DNA from: CAYFPX01 sp964519895 | Lineage (GTDB): Bacteria; Myxococcota_A; UBA796; CAJQPC01 | Direction: 5' to 3' | DNA: 64,000 bases | Assembly: GCA_964519895.1 (NCBI GenBank) | Contig: CAZFLE010000003.1 | Location: 85,142 to 149,141 of the forward strand | Translations under genes and position numbers: made by a program | Shown here: one piece after another, positions 8,266 through 18,600 of the stretch | How the letters are laid out: each line of letters begins with the position of its first letter | How positions within the stretch are numbered: the stretch's first letter is position 1 | The notes under the pieces: generated by a model | What the model saw: only the letters and a program-made list of their open reading frames with translations | Databases searched by the model: none | Told to the model about the DNA's origin: nothing

Positions 8266-9024
8266 TCAGTCTCCGACCACCACCACGACCACCGTCGTGT
8301 TGTCGTCCGCCCCCGCCGCCATCGCGCTCTCGAGCAGCGACTGGGCCAGGTCTTCGGGGTGGAATTCCTGGCACAGACGGGTCAGATCCTTGTCGTCCAG
8401 CGGGTCGGTCAGGCCGTCGCTGCACAGGATGAAGACATCGCCCGGTTCGGTGTTTCGGGTCGACGTGTCGGGGTCGACCGGGCCGTGGTAGCCGACCGAG
8501 CGCGTCAGGATGTTCTTGTGGGGCACGATGCGGGCCAGCTCGGGGGTCAGGCGACCGGCGTCGACCTCTTGCTGGACCACCGTGTGATCCCGGGTCAGGC
8601 GGCGAAGTCGCCCGTCGCGCCACAGGTAGGCCCGACTGTCTCCCACGTGGGCCAGGTGGGCCTGGCCTTCTTCGATCAGGAGCACGACCAGCGTGGTGCC
8701 CATGTCGGCGTAGGAGTTGTTCTCCTCGACGGCCTTGCGGATCTGCTGGCCCGACTGGTTCATGGCGTAGCGCAGGCGCTCCCGGAGCAGGTCGTGGGGA
8801 TCCTCGACCATCGACTGCAAGATGGTCTCCTCGGGATCGTCGTCGCCCAGGATGATCTCCTGCACCGTCTCGACCGCGATCCGGGACGCGACCTCGCCCG
8901 CGGCGTGGCCCCCCATGCCGTCGGCCACGATGAAGAGTCCCCCGTCGACGTCGACGAGCCAGTAGTCTTCGTTGTTCTCCCGGACGGGGCCGGTGTCGCT
9001 GACGGCGTAGGCTTCGATCTGCAT
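8266..9024 (-). CDS. PP2C-type Ser/Thr protein phosphatase
   Basis: A 252-residue Mn2+/Mg2+-dependent phosphatase of the PrpC/Stp1 type that would dephosphorylate kinase substrates. All family blocks are present in order: SDTGPVRENNEDYW, ADGMGGHAAGE, GTTLVV, HVGDSRAYLWR, RDHTVV, LTRSVG, CSDGLTDPL and GADDNTTVVVV. The metal-binding Asp residues (the DGMGG Asp, the SDGL Asp and the DN Asp) are retained. The ATG at 9024 has GGAAGGA upstream. It is divergent from a Ser/Thr kinase with only 49 bp between starts, the usual genomic pairing of phosphatase and kinase. There is no membrane segment or extra domain, and its length is normal for the family. Confidence 0.96.
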   Translation of the reverse strand: MQIEAYAVSDTGPVRENNEDYWLVDVDGGLFIVADGMGGHAAGEVASRIAVETVQEIILGDDDPEETILQSMVEDPHDLLRERLRYAMNQSGQQIRKAVEENNSYADMGTTLVVLLIEEGQAHLAHVGDSRAYLWRDGRLRRLTRDHTVVQQEVDAGRLTPELARIVPHKNILTRSVGYHGPVDPDTSTRNTEPGDVFILCSDGLTDPLDDKDLTRLCQEFHPEDLAQSLLESAMAAGADDNTTVVVVVVGD

Positions 9025-9043
9025 TCCGAGTCCTTCCGGGGAC

Positions 9044-9050
9044 TATATAT
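9044..9050. promoter_or_regulatory. Shared AT-rich -10 element between phosphatase and kinase
   Basis: TATATAT is the only AT-rich stretch in the 49-bp gap between divergent starts. Being palindromic, it could act as -10 in both directions, giving leaders of ~13-17 bases with usable SD sequences (GGAAGGA leftward, AGGAG rightward). This is inferred from sequence only. Confidence 0.45.
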
Positions 9051-9073
9051 CGGCCCCCAGGAGCTGAGCGGTC

Positions 9074-12000
9074 ATGACCTCGGTGCTGCCCCCCGCTGAG
9101 CCCTCCGAAGGGGCGGAGATCGGGCCTTACACGGTGGTCTCCCGACTGGGGCGGGGGGGCATGGCCGTGGTGTTTCGGGTGGTGCACCGCGAGAGTGGGG
9201 AGCACCGGGCGCTCAAGCTGTTGCTGGCGGGCCTCGAGGAAAGGGAGGAGGCCCGGCAGCGCTTCGCGGCGGAATTCCGGCTGCTCGGCCAGCTGGATCA
9301 CCCGAACATCACCCGGGCCCACGACCACGGAAGCTGGGAGGGCCGGGCGTGGTTTGCGATGGAAGAGGTCGAGGGAGAGGACCTGCGCGAGCTGGTGCGG
9401 ACCTGGAAGGACGAGCCGCCGGCGCGGCGCTTCCAGAAGGCCGAGGCCGTGTTGGTCCAGCTGGCGTCGGCCCTGGCCTACATCCACGAGCGTGGGCTGG
9501 TCCACCGGGACATCACCCCGGGCAACGTGCGGGTCCAGGCCGACGGTCGGGCCAAGCTGATGGACTTCGGGGTCGCCAAGGCCCCGGGACATGACCTGAC
9601 CATCGCTGGCGAGATGGTCGGCACGGTGGCCTACATGTCTCCGGAGCAGATCCGAGGGGAGCCGGTCGACGCCCGGGCGGACCTCTACTCCCTGGGGGCG
9701 GTGCTGTACCTGATGCTGGCGGGCAAGCGGCCCTTCAACGCCCGCACCCTGCCCGGGTACCTGGAGAAGCACCTGAACATGGCGCCCCGCCCGCCGCGCG
9801 AGCTCGACCCCTTCGTGCCGGCCCACCTCAACGAGATCACCCTGCGGCTGCTCGAGAAGAACCCCGCCAAGCGCTATGGCTCGGCCCAACACCTGCTCGG
9901 CGTGCTGGACCGGTCCAAGGCCCAGCAGGGCAGCGTCGACCTGAAGCACTGGCCCCCCACGCTGGTCGGACGAACCCGAGAGCAGGCCCGGCTGCGGGAG
10001 TGCCTGGCCGCCCTGCCGTCGGGCTGGGGGAGCGTCGTCCTGCTGGAGTCCCCCTCGGGATTTGGGCGCTCTCGCTTGCTCGCTGAGCTCCACTCGTGGG
10101 CCTTCGAGATGGGGCTGCCCGTCGCATCGGGACAGTGCGACCCGGACGACGCGCCTTTTGGCGGCTTCGCCGAGGTGCTGAGCGACCTGGTGCCGGCGGA
10201 CGCGCCCCTGCCCGAAGCACTCGAGGCGGCCTTTCGCGATGGCGAAGGCCCGGTGGAGCGCTTCCTGGTGCTCTCGGCCTTCCGCGACCTGCTGCGGGAG
10301 CGCCTGCCCCGGGTGATCCTGCTCGACGACGTGCACCACGCCGATCGGGGCACGGCGGACCTGCTGGCCTTCCTGCTTCGGAACCACCTGGGCCTGGCCG
10401 AGGACCCGGTGTACTTCGTGCTGACCCGGCGCCCCCCCGATGGCGTGGACCCACTCCAGGACCTCATCGACGACCCAGATCTGGGCATGCTCCACATGGT
10501 CTTGGCGCCGCTGGAGAGCACGGCCGTCGAGGAGCTCCTGCTCCAGCTCCTGCCCGATGACCTGCGCAGTCGGAGGCTCGCGGACCGGCTCCGGCGCGAG
10601 GGCGAGGGCAATCCCCACTTCATCGTGGAGATGATCCGCGGACTGGTCGAGGAAGGGGTGATCCATCCGGGCGAGAGTGGCGACTACACCCTGGGCCTGG
10701 AGCTGTCCGAGGTCACACGCACCAAGCTCCCGCTGCCCAGCAGCATCCGTGAGGCCCTGCGCGAGCGCCTCCAGCCGCTGAGCCTCCAGGCCCGGGCGGT
10801 CGCCGCGGCCATCGCCATCGCCCGCCAGGAGATCAACCTGGACGTGCTGCTCGAGGCGCTCGGCGACACCGAGGAGCAGCTGCTGGACCAGATCGACGAG
10901 CTGCTGGACGGCGGCGTCGCCCGGCAGCGCCAGGTCGGGACCGACGAGTTCTACGGCCTGGCTCGCCCCCGGCTCCGGGACCTGTTGCTGGAGTCCTTGG
11001 CCCTGGATCGGCGCCAGGATCTCCATCGCAGGGTCGGCACCGCGATGGAGCGGCTGTACCGACATCGCATTGGCGCGGTGGTCGACAGCCTGGCGTGGCA
11101 CTTCGAGCAGGGGGGCGTGCCGGCCAAGGCCTACCCCTACCTGTCGGCCGCCGGGCGCCGGCTGTACGCCCAGTCCTTCGTGCCCGAGGCCATGGACGTC
11201 TACGACCGGGCGTCGATGATCGAGCCCGAAGCCCGGGAGTACCTGACTCTGGAAGAGGCCGATCGTCGGCTGGCGGATCTCCACCTGCTTCGGGGGCGAG
11301 CGCTGTTCCACATGGGCCGCTGGAACGAGGCCGGCGAGGCGCTGGGCCGGGCCGATGAGCTCGCGAGGCTGGTGGGCGACGACCACCTCAAGGCCCAGAC
11401 CGCGGCCGAGCTGGGCACCTACTACCGCTTCCTGCACCGGATGGACGACGCCAAGGCCCACTTCACCGAGGCCCTGAGCCTGGCGGAGCGGGTGGGGGAC
11501 CCGCGGCTTCGGCCTCTGGCCCTGCACGGCCTGGGTGCGGTGCACTGGGCCCAGGGCGACCTGGACCAGTCCCGCCACTACATGCTCGAGGGCCTGTCGG
11601 TGGCCGGGGCCGTGCACGACGACAAGGCCCTGGGCCACTGCTACAACGGCCTGGGACTGGCGGCGATGTGCCGGGGCCAGTCCAGCGACGCTCGGAAGTA
11701 CCTGGAGCAGTCGGCGAGCACCTTCGAGAAGCTCGGGCTGCTGGCCCAGCTGGCCATCGCGCGGATCAACCTGGTCGAGCTGTGCCACCTCCAGGGCAAC
11801 CTGCGCAAGGGCCTGCAGATCGCCGACCGGACCATCGCCCAGGCCCGCGAGGTGCACCACTCCCTGGGCATCGCCTTGGGGCTGCGGTACCGCGCCCTGG
11901 TGCTGGTGGACCTGGGCCGGCTCCAGGAGGCCGAGGACAACGTGCGCGAAGCCCTGCGTCGGGTCCAGGAGATCGACAACAAGGAGGACGAGGTCGGCGG

Positions 12001-12511
12001 ATGGGTCAAGCTGGTGCGCGTGCCCTTCAGCCGGGGGGACTACGTGGCGGCCCAGGAGTGCCTGGACAGGGTCGAGCCGCTGCTGGCCGACTATGACGCC
12101 GAGGGCTTCGCCCCGTTGGTCAAGGCCTGGCGGGCCCGGTGCATCGTGAACCTGGGGCTCGACCAGGACTGGCGGGCGCTGCTGGCCGATGCCGACGCCG
12201 AGTCCGAAGGCGCGTGGCCCCACAACCTGTGTCGGCTCGACCTGATCACGGCCAGGACCCTGGCCACGGCCGACGACCACGAGGCCGCAGCCGAGCGGGC
12301 CGAGTCCGCCCTGCGCCGGGCCGAGAGCTGCGGCTACAAGCTCTACTCGCTCAAGGCCCACTGCTTCATCGCAGAACTGGCCCACGACCCGGAAAAGGCC
12401 GCGAACCACCGCCGGATCGCCGACCGACTGGCGCGCAGCCTGGCGGGGAGCATCTCGCGGGATGACCGGCCGGGGTTCATGGCGATGTTCGGGTTGGGGC
12501 TCGGGGAGTAG
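9074..12511 (+). CDS. Ser/Thr protein kinase - ATPase - TPR protein, first of three
   Basis: A 1145-residue cytoplasmic signalling protein. Kinase domain (about 17-280): Gly loop LGRGGMAVV, Lys48 in ALKLL, HRDITPGN at 144-151 (the usual catalytic-loop Lys is Thr), MDFG at 163-166 and a YMSPEQ activation segment. A linker leads to an AAA_16-like ATPase beginning TLVGRTREQARL near 296. Its P-loop SPSGFGRS has Arg332 where Lys is normal, while the Walker B-like VILLDDVHHAD is good. The remaining ~500 residues are TPR-like helical pairs (ALHGLGAVHWAQGDLDQ, LARLVGDDHLKAQTAAELG). Such kinases phosphorylate partners held by the TPR array. No transmembrane segment is seen. The ATG at 9074 follows AGGAG. 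Confidence 0.93.
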   Translation: MTSVLPPAEPSEGAEIGPYTVVSRLGRGGMAVVFRVVHRESGEHRALKLLLAGLEEREEARQRFAAEFRLLGQLDHPNITRAHDHGSWEGRAWFAMEEVEGEDLRELVRTWKDEPPARRFQKAEAVLVQLASALAYIHERGLVHRDITPGNVRVQADGRAKLMDFGVAKAPGHDLTIAGEMVGTVAYMSPEQIRGEPVDARADLYSLGAVLYLMLAGKRPFNARTLPGYLEKHLNMAPRPPRELDPFVPAHLNEITLRLLEKNPAKRYGSAQHLLGVLDRSKAQQGSVDLKHWPPTLVGRTREQARLRECLAALPSGWGSVVLLESPSGFGRSRLLAELHSWAFEMGLPVASGQCDPDDAPFGGFAEVLSDLVPADAPLPEALEAAFRDGEGPVERFLVLSAFRDLLRERLPRVILLDDVHHADRGTADLLAFLLRNHLGLAEDPVYFVLTRRPPDGVDPLQDLIDDPDLGMLHMVLAPLESTAVEELLLQLLPDDLRSRRLADRLRREGEGNPHFIVEMIRGLVEEGVIHPGESGDYTLGLELSEVTRTKLPLPSSIREALRERLQPLSLQARAVAAAIAIARQEINLDVLLEALGDTEEQLLDQIDELLDGGVARQRQVGTDEFYGLARPRLRDLLLESLALDRRQDLHRRVGTAMERLYRHRIGAVVDSLAWHFEQGGVPAKAYPYLSAAGRRLYAQSFVPEAMDVYDRASMIEPEAREYLTLEEADRRLADLHLLRGRALFHMGRWNEAGEALGRADELARLVGDDHLKAQTAAELGTYYRFLHRMDDAKAHFTEALSLAERVGDPRLRPLALHGLGAVHWAQGDLDQSRHYMLEGLSVAGAVHDDKALGHCYNGLGLAAMCRGQSSDARKYLEQSASTFEKLGLLAQLAIARINLVELCHLQGNLRKGLQIADRTIAQAREVHHSLGIALGLRYRALVLVDLGRLQEAEDNVREALRRVQEIDNKEDEVGGWVKLVRVPFSRGDYVAAQECLDRVEPLLADYDAEGFAPLVKAWRARCIVNLGLDQDWRALLADADAESEGAWPHNLCRLDLITARTLATADDHEAAAERAESALRRAESCGYKLYSLKAHCFIAELAHDPEKAANHRRIADRLARSLAGSISRDDRPGFMAMFGLGLGE

Positions 12512-12604
12512 CGCAATCCGGCCGCAAGATCAGGTCCAACGGCTATCATCCAGTCCCCTGGTCGGACCCCCCTGAGTTCCGGCGGAGAGCCCCCGGAAAG
12601 CCCG

Positions 12605-15601
12605 ATGTCCGACCCGCCGACCCGAGCGAAGGTGCTCGCCACCGGCACCCGCCTGGGGCCCTTCCAGCTCCACGAGCACCTGGGCAGCGGGGGCAATGCA
12701 CGCGTGTTCCGGGCGGTCGACGGCGAGGGACGCATCGTCGCCCTGAAGATCTTGCACCCCGGCCGTGCCTCGGCCGAGGATCTGAAGCGCTTCGAGCGGG
12801 AGTTCAAGTCCTTGGAGCGCTTGGACCACCCCAACGTGATCCAGGTCTACAAGGCCGGCGAGACCGACGGCCACGCCTGGCTGGCGATGGAGTACGTGGA
12901 CGGCACGGATCTGGGGGGACTCGTCGAGGGCTGGGAGGCCCAGGATCCCCCGGACCGCTGGTCCCGGGTCGAGCGCATCCTGCGGGGGCTGTGCGCCGGT
13001 CTCGACGCCGTGCATGCGTCGGGCATCGTGCACCGGGACCTGAAGCCGTCGAACGTGCTGGTCGGCAGTGACGGCGAGCCCAAGCTGACCGACTTCGGCG
13101 TGGTCAAGGGCGACGACATGTTCTCCACCAACCTGACAGTGGCCGGCCAGCTGCTCGGCACCGTGGCGTTCATGTCCCCGGAGCAGATCACAGGCGAAGG
13201 CCTCGACGCCAGATCGGACCTCTACGCGCTGGGGGCCATGCTCTACGTCCTGCTCACCGGGCAGCGCCCGATCGTTGCGGACAGCATCGCGTCGTACCTG
13301 GCGAGGCACCTGGCCAGCGAACCCAAGCGGCCGACCCAGGTTCGGACCGACGTGCCACCCGGGCTCGAGCGGGTGTGTCTGAAGCTCCTGCGCAAAGATC
13401 CGGCCGGGCGCTACGCCTCGGCGCGACAGGTCCTCGACGCCCTCGAGGGCACCGCGGCCGAGCCGACGCTGATCCTGCAGGGCCGGGACGGGGTGCTGGC
13501 CCACGCCCGGGAGCTGCTGGCAGGCTTGGGCCAGGACGGGGGAGGTGCGCTGGGCTTCGTGGGACCGCGGGGTTCCGGTCGCTCGGCGCTGGTCGAGGTC
13601 GTGGCCGAGCTGGCGCGGGCCCGCGGTCTGCCCGTCGAACGCGCCGACCAGGCGTCGGGCGCCCGGGCGGTGGTCTGCGCCGATGACCTGCACCTGCGCC
13701 AAGGCGTCCACGTGGGGGAGCTGGTCGAGGCCGTCGCCGAGCAGGGATCCTTGCTGGTCTGGTCGGCCGTCGCCGAGCCTGGGGCCGCTGAGCCCTCGAG
13801 CTCCAGCCTGGGCCCCCAGCTGATGCCTCTCGGCGGCACCGTGCTGGCGCTCCAGCCCCTGGACAAGACCCAGACCGTGGCCCTGCTGCGCCGGGCTGGC
13901 GTGTCGGGGCGGTTGGGCCCGGTGCTCGGGCGGCGTCTGCACGACGAACTCAGCGGCTGGCCTGGGGCCCTGGTGGACCAGCTCACTTGCCTGGAGCGGG
14001 CCGGCTGGCTGCGTCGCGATGGACTGCGTCTCGTGGCCAGCGTGCCTCTGGAGCAGCTGCGGAGTCAGCCTCTGCCCGTGCCCCAGCGGCTCCGCGACGA
14101 GCTGCTCCGCCGACTCGCCGAGGTCAAGCCCGCCGGCCGCCGGCTGCTCCAGGTGGTCGCCGTGCGAGGGGGCCAGGCCAACGCCGACTGGGTCCACAGC
14201 CTGGCGCCGATCAGCGCGGCCCAGGGCGCCGCCCTCACCGAGTCCGGGCTGCTTCGAGTGCGCAGCGAAGGGCTCGAGCGGATCCTGACCCTCGGTCCCC
14301 CTCGGCTCGGGCGGGTGGTCTACGACGCGCTCCAGCCTGGCCAGCAGCAGGCCCTCCACCTCCAGGTGGCCGAGGCGCTGCTGGCCCGTCACGCTCGGCG
14401 CCCGGGCGCGATGGCCCCGGTGATGGCCGAGCACCTGATGCGGGCTGGCCAGGGGCACCGGGCGTGGCCTCTGTGGGTCCAGGCCGCCCGGCGGGCCGCG
14501 CGACGCCGGGATCCGAGCCAGACCCTGGCGCTGGCGACCCGGGCCCACGAAGCGGGCGAAGCCGCCGGCCCCGAGCTCGACCCCTCCGAGCGGCGTCGGC
14601 TGGAGCGAGAGACCCTGGCGCTGCGCGGCGAAGCCTTGCTGGCGTGTCGACAGCCCGAGCCGGCCCGGGAGGCGCTGAGTGCCGCGCTCGATCTGGGGGA
14701 TCCGAGCGATGCCACGGCCCTGACCGCCCGCTCGGCGCTGGGGGCCGCTCTGGTCGCCCTGGGACAGTCCCGTGCTGCGCTCCAGGTCCTCGAGCCTCTG
14801 GTCGTCGAGCTGGCGGCAGGCCACCCGGCACGCCCTGCGGCCCTGCGCGCCCTGGCCGAGGCCCAACGACTCGAGGGACAGCTGGGACCCAGCGAGGCCA
14901 CGTGGCGCGAGGGCCTGGGGCTCGCCCAGGAGCTGGGGAGCCGCGAGCCGGCGGGCCTGTGTCTGCTGGGCCTGGCGGGGACCTTGATCCAGGGCGGACA
15001 GCTCGTTGCGGCCCACGAAGCGCTGTCCCAGGCGCTGCCGCTGCTGCGAGCCACCCGGTCCGAGGGCCAGGCCCACTGCTTGCGCAGCCTGGCCGAGCTC
15101 CAAGCTGTGGACGGCCGCTACCGCGAGGCGCTGGCCCTCGCCGACGAGGCCGCGGAGCTGGCCCAGGCCCGCGAGGACCTGGAGACGTGGGGGGCCGCCC
15201 TCACGGTGACGGCGGACGTCCTGGAGCTCGCAGGCAGGAACCGGGACGCCGACCGCCTGCGAAGTGAGGTCCAGGCCGTCCAGAGCGCAGTCCCGACACC
15301 CACGCTGCTCCCGCGCGTGGTGCTGGCGGCCCAGGCCCCCCTGAAGGAGGCCCAGAGCCTCGAGTCCCAGGGCGCACACTTCCCGGCCCTGGGCCAGGCC
15401 GAGCTGGCCTGGTCGCTCCTGCCCGGTGCTGGCGCCGGCGGCCTGGCCCACCGGGTCGCCCTGATGCTGTGCCGGCTGGATCCCGACACCCATCGAGAGG
15501 GCCGAGCAGCCCACGTGGCCCGCGCCATCGCCGAGGAGCTGCCCCCCGACCTGGCCTCGAGCTTCCGGGCCCGGCGTGATGTCGCTGACCTCCTGGGTTG
15601 A
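12605..15601 (+). CDS. Ser/Thr protein kinase - ATPase - TPR protein, second of three
   Basis: A 998-residue paralogue. Kinase: LGSGGNARV, Lys48 in ALKIL, canonical HRDLKPSN at 143-150, DFG at 163-165 and FMSPEQ. The ATPase region is reduced: P-loop GPRGSGRS (320-327) has Arg326 in place of Lys, and the Walker B position reads AVVCADDLHL. An Ala/Leu/Arg-rich TPR-like half follows. It starts 93 bp after the first kinase, at an ATG preceded by GGAAAG. A TATCAT at 12544-12549 may be its own -10, giving a leader near 50 bases. The arrangement and domain order suggest tandem duplication of one ancestral gene, followed by strong divergence of the TPR part. Confidence 0.93.
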   Translation: MSDPPTRAKVLATGTRLGPFQLHEHLGSGGNARVFRAVDGEGRIVALKILHPGRASAEDLKRFEREFKSLERLDHPNVIQVYKAGETDGHAWLAMEYVDGTDLGGLVEGWEAQDPPDRWSRVERILRGLCAGLDAVHASGIVHRDLKPSNVLVGSDGEPKLTDFGVVKGDDMFSTNLTVAGQLLGTVAFMSPEQITGEGLDARSDLYALGAMLYVLLTGQRPIVADSIASYLARHLASEPKRPTQVRTDVPPGLERVCLKLLRKDPAGRYASARQVLDALEGTAAEPTLILQGRDGVLAHARELLAGLGQDGGGALGFVGPRGSGRSALVEVVAELARARGLPVERADQASGARAVVCADDLHLRQGVHVGELVEAVAEQGSLLVWSAVAEPGAAEPSSSSLGPQLMPLGGTVLALQPLDKTQTVALLRRAGVSGRLGPVLGRRLHDELSGWPGALVDQLTCLERAGWLRRDGLRLVASVPLEQLRSQPLPVPQRLRDELLRRLAEVKPAGRRLLQVVAVRGGQANADWVHSLAPISAAQGAALTESGLLRVRSEGLERILTLGPPRLGRVVYDALQPGQQQALHLQVAEALLARHARRPGAMAPVMAEHLMRAGQGHRAWPLWVQAARRAARRRDPSQTLALATRAHEAGEAAGPELDPSERRRLERETLALRGEALLACRQPEPAREALSAALDLGDPSDATALTARSALGAALVALGQSRAALQVLEPLVVELAAGHPARPAALRALAEAQRLEGQLGPSEATWREGLGLAQELGSREPAGLCLLGLAGTLIQGGQLVAAHEALSQALPLLRATRSEGQAHCLRSLAELQAVDGRYREALALADEAAELAQAREDLETWGAALTVTADVLELAGRNRDADRLRSEVQAVQSAVPTPTLLPRVVLAAQAPLKEAQSLESQGAHFPALGQAELAWSLLPGAGAGGLAHRVALMLCRLDPDTHREGRAAHVARAIAEELPPDLASSFRARRDVADLLG

Positions 15602-15625
15602 GTGTCGTGCCCCGGTGTGCCGGCT

Positions 15626-15637
15626 TAGGGCACCCCC
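15626..15637 (+). promoter_or_regulatory. Putative -10 box for a leaderless transcript
   Basis: TAGGGC (15626-15631) sits six bases before the GTG start of the third kinase, with no SD between. The previous gene ends only 36 bp upstream, so this would be an internal promoter in the kinase row. Confidence 0.35.
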
Positions 15638-18600
15638 GTGAAGTCGCCGTTCTCGTCCACACCGCCCCCGCCCCCCCCTCCTCAGGACCCGGTCCTGGTG
15701 ATGGGCGGGACCGAGGTCGAGGTCGGGGGTCGGGTCGGTCCCTACGTCTACAAGGGCCGCATCGGCAAGGGCGGGATGGCCAACGTGGTCCGCGCCGAGG
15801 ACCCCGATGGGCGAGAAGTGGCCCTGAAGATCCTGAAGCCGAACCGCTTCAAGACGGGACTTGCTCGCTTTCGAAGGGAGTTCCGGGCCATGGCTCGAAT
15901 TCACCACCCCAACGTCATCGGGGTCGAGGCCTATGGCGACATCTATGGCCACCCCTACATCGCCATGGAGCTCGTCGAGGGCCAGGACCTCCACCAGGTC
16001 ATCCGCTCCTTCAAGGAGCTCGGGTCCGGCCCGGACAGCGAGCGCTGGCGGCGCTGCGAGGCCGTGCTGGTCGACATCTGCCGCGCCCTGGCCCACGTGC
16101 ACGCCAGGGGGTTGGTCCACCGGGACCTGAAGCCGTCGAACATCCTGCTCGGCCCACAGGGCCGGGCCAAGCTGACCGACTTCGGCATCGTCAAGGACCT
16201 GCTGCCTACGGCGGACCCCGACACGAGCTCGAACCTGGTCGGGACGTGGGCCTATGCGTCCCCCGAGCAGATCACGGGCCGGCCCTTGGACCACCGGTCC
16301 GACCTGTACAGCCTCGGCGTGATCCTGTTTGCCATGCTCACCGGCCGCCGGCCCTTTGCGGCCGAGGACATCAAGGGGTACCGCAAGGCCCACCTGGAGC
16401 TTCCGCCGGCCCGGCCTCGCGACCTGATGCCGGACATGCCGCTGCACCTCGAGGAGATCTGCCTGCGGCTGCTGCGCAAGTCCCCGCGGGACCGGTTCCA
16501 GTCCGCCCGGGAGATCCTGTTCCGGCTGGAGCAGAACGAGCCCGAGGTGAGCCCCCGCAGCGAGGGCGAGGGGTGGGTGCCGCCGCTGGTGGGTCGCGAC
16601 CCCCAGCTCGACGCGCTCCACCAGGCGCTGGACCGGGTGGTCGCGGGGCAAGGCGGCCTGCTCAGCCTGAACGGTCGGGCTGGCGCCGGCAAGTCACGGC
16701 TGCTGGATGCGCTGCGGAACCGCGCGGCGAGTCTGGGTGTGCCCTGGCTTGCCGTCCGAGCCCGCGAGGGCGGCAGCGGCCTCCAGGGACTGCTGGACCT
16801 GGCCCGTGGAGTGCAGCTCGAGCTGGCGGATCCGCCGCGACTGCTGAACCTCGCACTCGAGCTGTGGTCCCAGGGTGGAGTGCGCGGCGCCGATGCGGCC
16901 CTGCGGCTCGTCGACGGGCTGGGCGAAGGCCTGGTGGCCATGCTCGATCGCGGACCTGAGCTCGTCATCTACGACGACGTGCACTGGGCCGGGGAGCGAG
17001 AGCTCGAGCTGCTGGCGTCGCTCGGGCGCATGGTTCGGGGCCGTGCCCTCCTGGTGGTCTTCGCCCGTCGCTCCGAAGTGGAGAGCCCAGCGCTCGATCG
17101 GCTGGTCGGCGGCGCACGGACCGGGGTCGAGGGTCAGTCCCTGACCGTGGGACCCCTCCAGGACCACGATGTCGAAGGGCTGGTCAGCAGCTTGATCGGG
17201 CCCGGAGAAAAGGCCACGGCGCTGGGTCAGCGGCTCCACGCCGTGACCGAGGGCAACCCTCTGTTCATCCACCAGTACCTGGCGTCGCTGATGCACTCCG
17301 GAGTGCTGACCCGTCGGGGTCGTCGCTTCGAGCTGGGCGTCGACAGCCAGGAGATCGCCAGCGGCCACCTAGAGATCCCACGGGGGGTCCGAGAGGTGGT
17401 CTCCGAGCGCCTCCAGGACCTGTCGGCTCGAGAGCTTCGGGTCCTGCGCACGCTGGTCGTGGCTGGCCGGGAGCTCGAGCTGGACCTGCTCCTGGACGTG
17501 CTCTGCGAGGACGAGGAGCCCGTGCTGGACGCTCTGGACCACCTGCTGGGGCGGGCCATCATCGTGGAGCGGCGCAGCCGGGGACGGGTCCAGCACGAGG
17601 TCGCGCACCAGCTGGTCCGGGACCTGGTCTACCGGGACCTGTCTCCCGAGATGCGGCGGTCCCAACACAAGCGGCTGGCCCGGACCTTGGAGTCCCGTTC
17701 TGGGCGCTCGCCCCGGCGCACGGCCCTGGTGGGCGAGCACTACCGGCTGGCGGGCGAGGCCGGCAAGGCCTTCTGCCTGTTGGTCGATGCGGCCGAGCGG
17801 ATGCACGGTCGCTGGCTCACCGGTGCGGCGTGGGATCTGGCGACGCGGGCGGCGGCGCTCGAGGACCTGGCCCGGGTCGACCTGACGTCGGCCGAGATGG
17901 GGGCGTCGCTGGTCCAGCTGCTGCGGGTCCAGGGTGAGATGCTCTACGGGCGCGGCGAGTGGGCGGCAGCCCAGAGGACCTTCGAGCGCCTGATGGAGGT
18001 CGCCGAGAAGCGACGGGATGACCGCGAGAGCGTGCGTGCCGCGATTCGCCTCTCCCGCGCCCTGCACCGCACCAAGGCGCTGGACCGGGCGATCGCCTTG
18101 TCCGAGGGCGCCCTCAAGGCCGCCCGCTCGGCCCACGATCGCGAGGCCGTGGCGATGGCCCTGCACGAGCTCGCGAGCTTCGCCTGGGACGCTGGCGACC
18201 TGGACCGGACCGAGCGCCTGGCCCAGGAGGGCCTGGTCCTGGCGGTCGGCGACGACATGGCGCACATTCGCGGGGAGCTGCTCCTGGCGCTCACCGCGGT
18301 CCAGGCCGCCAGGGGCAGCCTGACCCTCGCCGCCCGAGGCTTGATCGAGGCCGAGGGCCTGTTCCAGCTGCTGGGGCGCAAGAGCATCCGCACCCTGGCC
18401 CTGTGCAACCTGGCGGAGATGCTGATCTGGCAGGGCCAGCTGTCCGGGGCCATCCACCGGGCCGAGGAAGCGCTGACCATCGCCAACGAGGTCGACTACC
18501 GGGTCGGCCAGGTGGTCGCCCGTCGGATCCGGGCCGAAGCGTGGCTGGAGCTCGGTCACCTGGAACAGGCCCGGATCGAGATGGAGCAGGCCCTGGCCGA

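Noticed and set aside
8150..12409. 1419-residue open frame on the minus strand antisense to the first kinase
   Set aside because: Composition is Gln/Gly/His/Val-rich with no domain. It mirrors the third-position GC bias of the kinase gene on the other strand, which has complete kinase motifs.
12530..16651. 1373-residue open frame on the minus strand antisense to the second and third kinases
   Set aside because: It is a shadow of high-GC coding sequence. It crosses a gene boundary on the plus strand, and the plus frames have full catalytic motifs.
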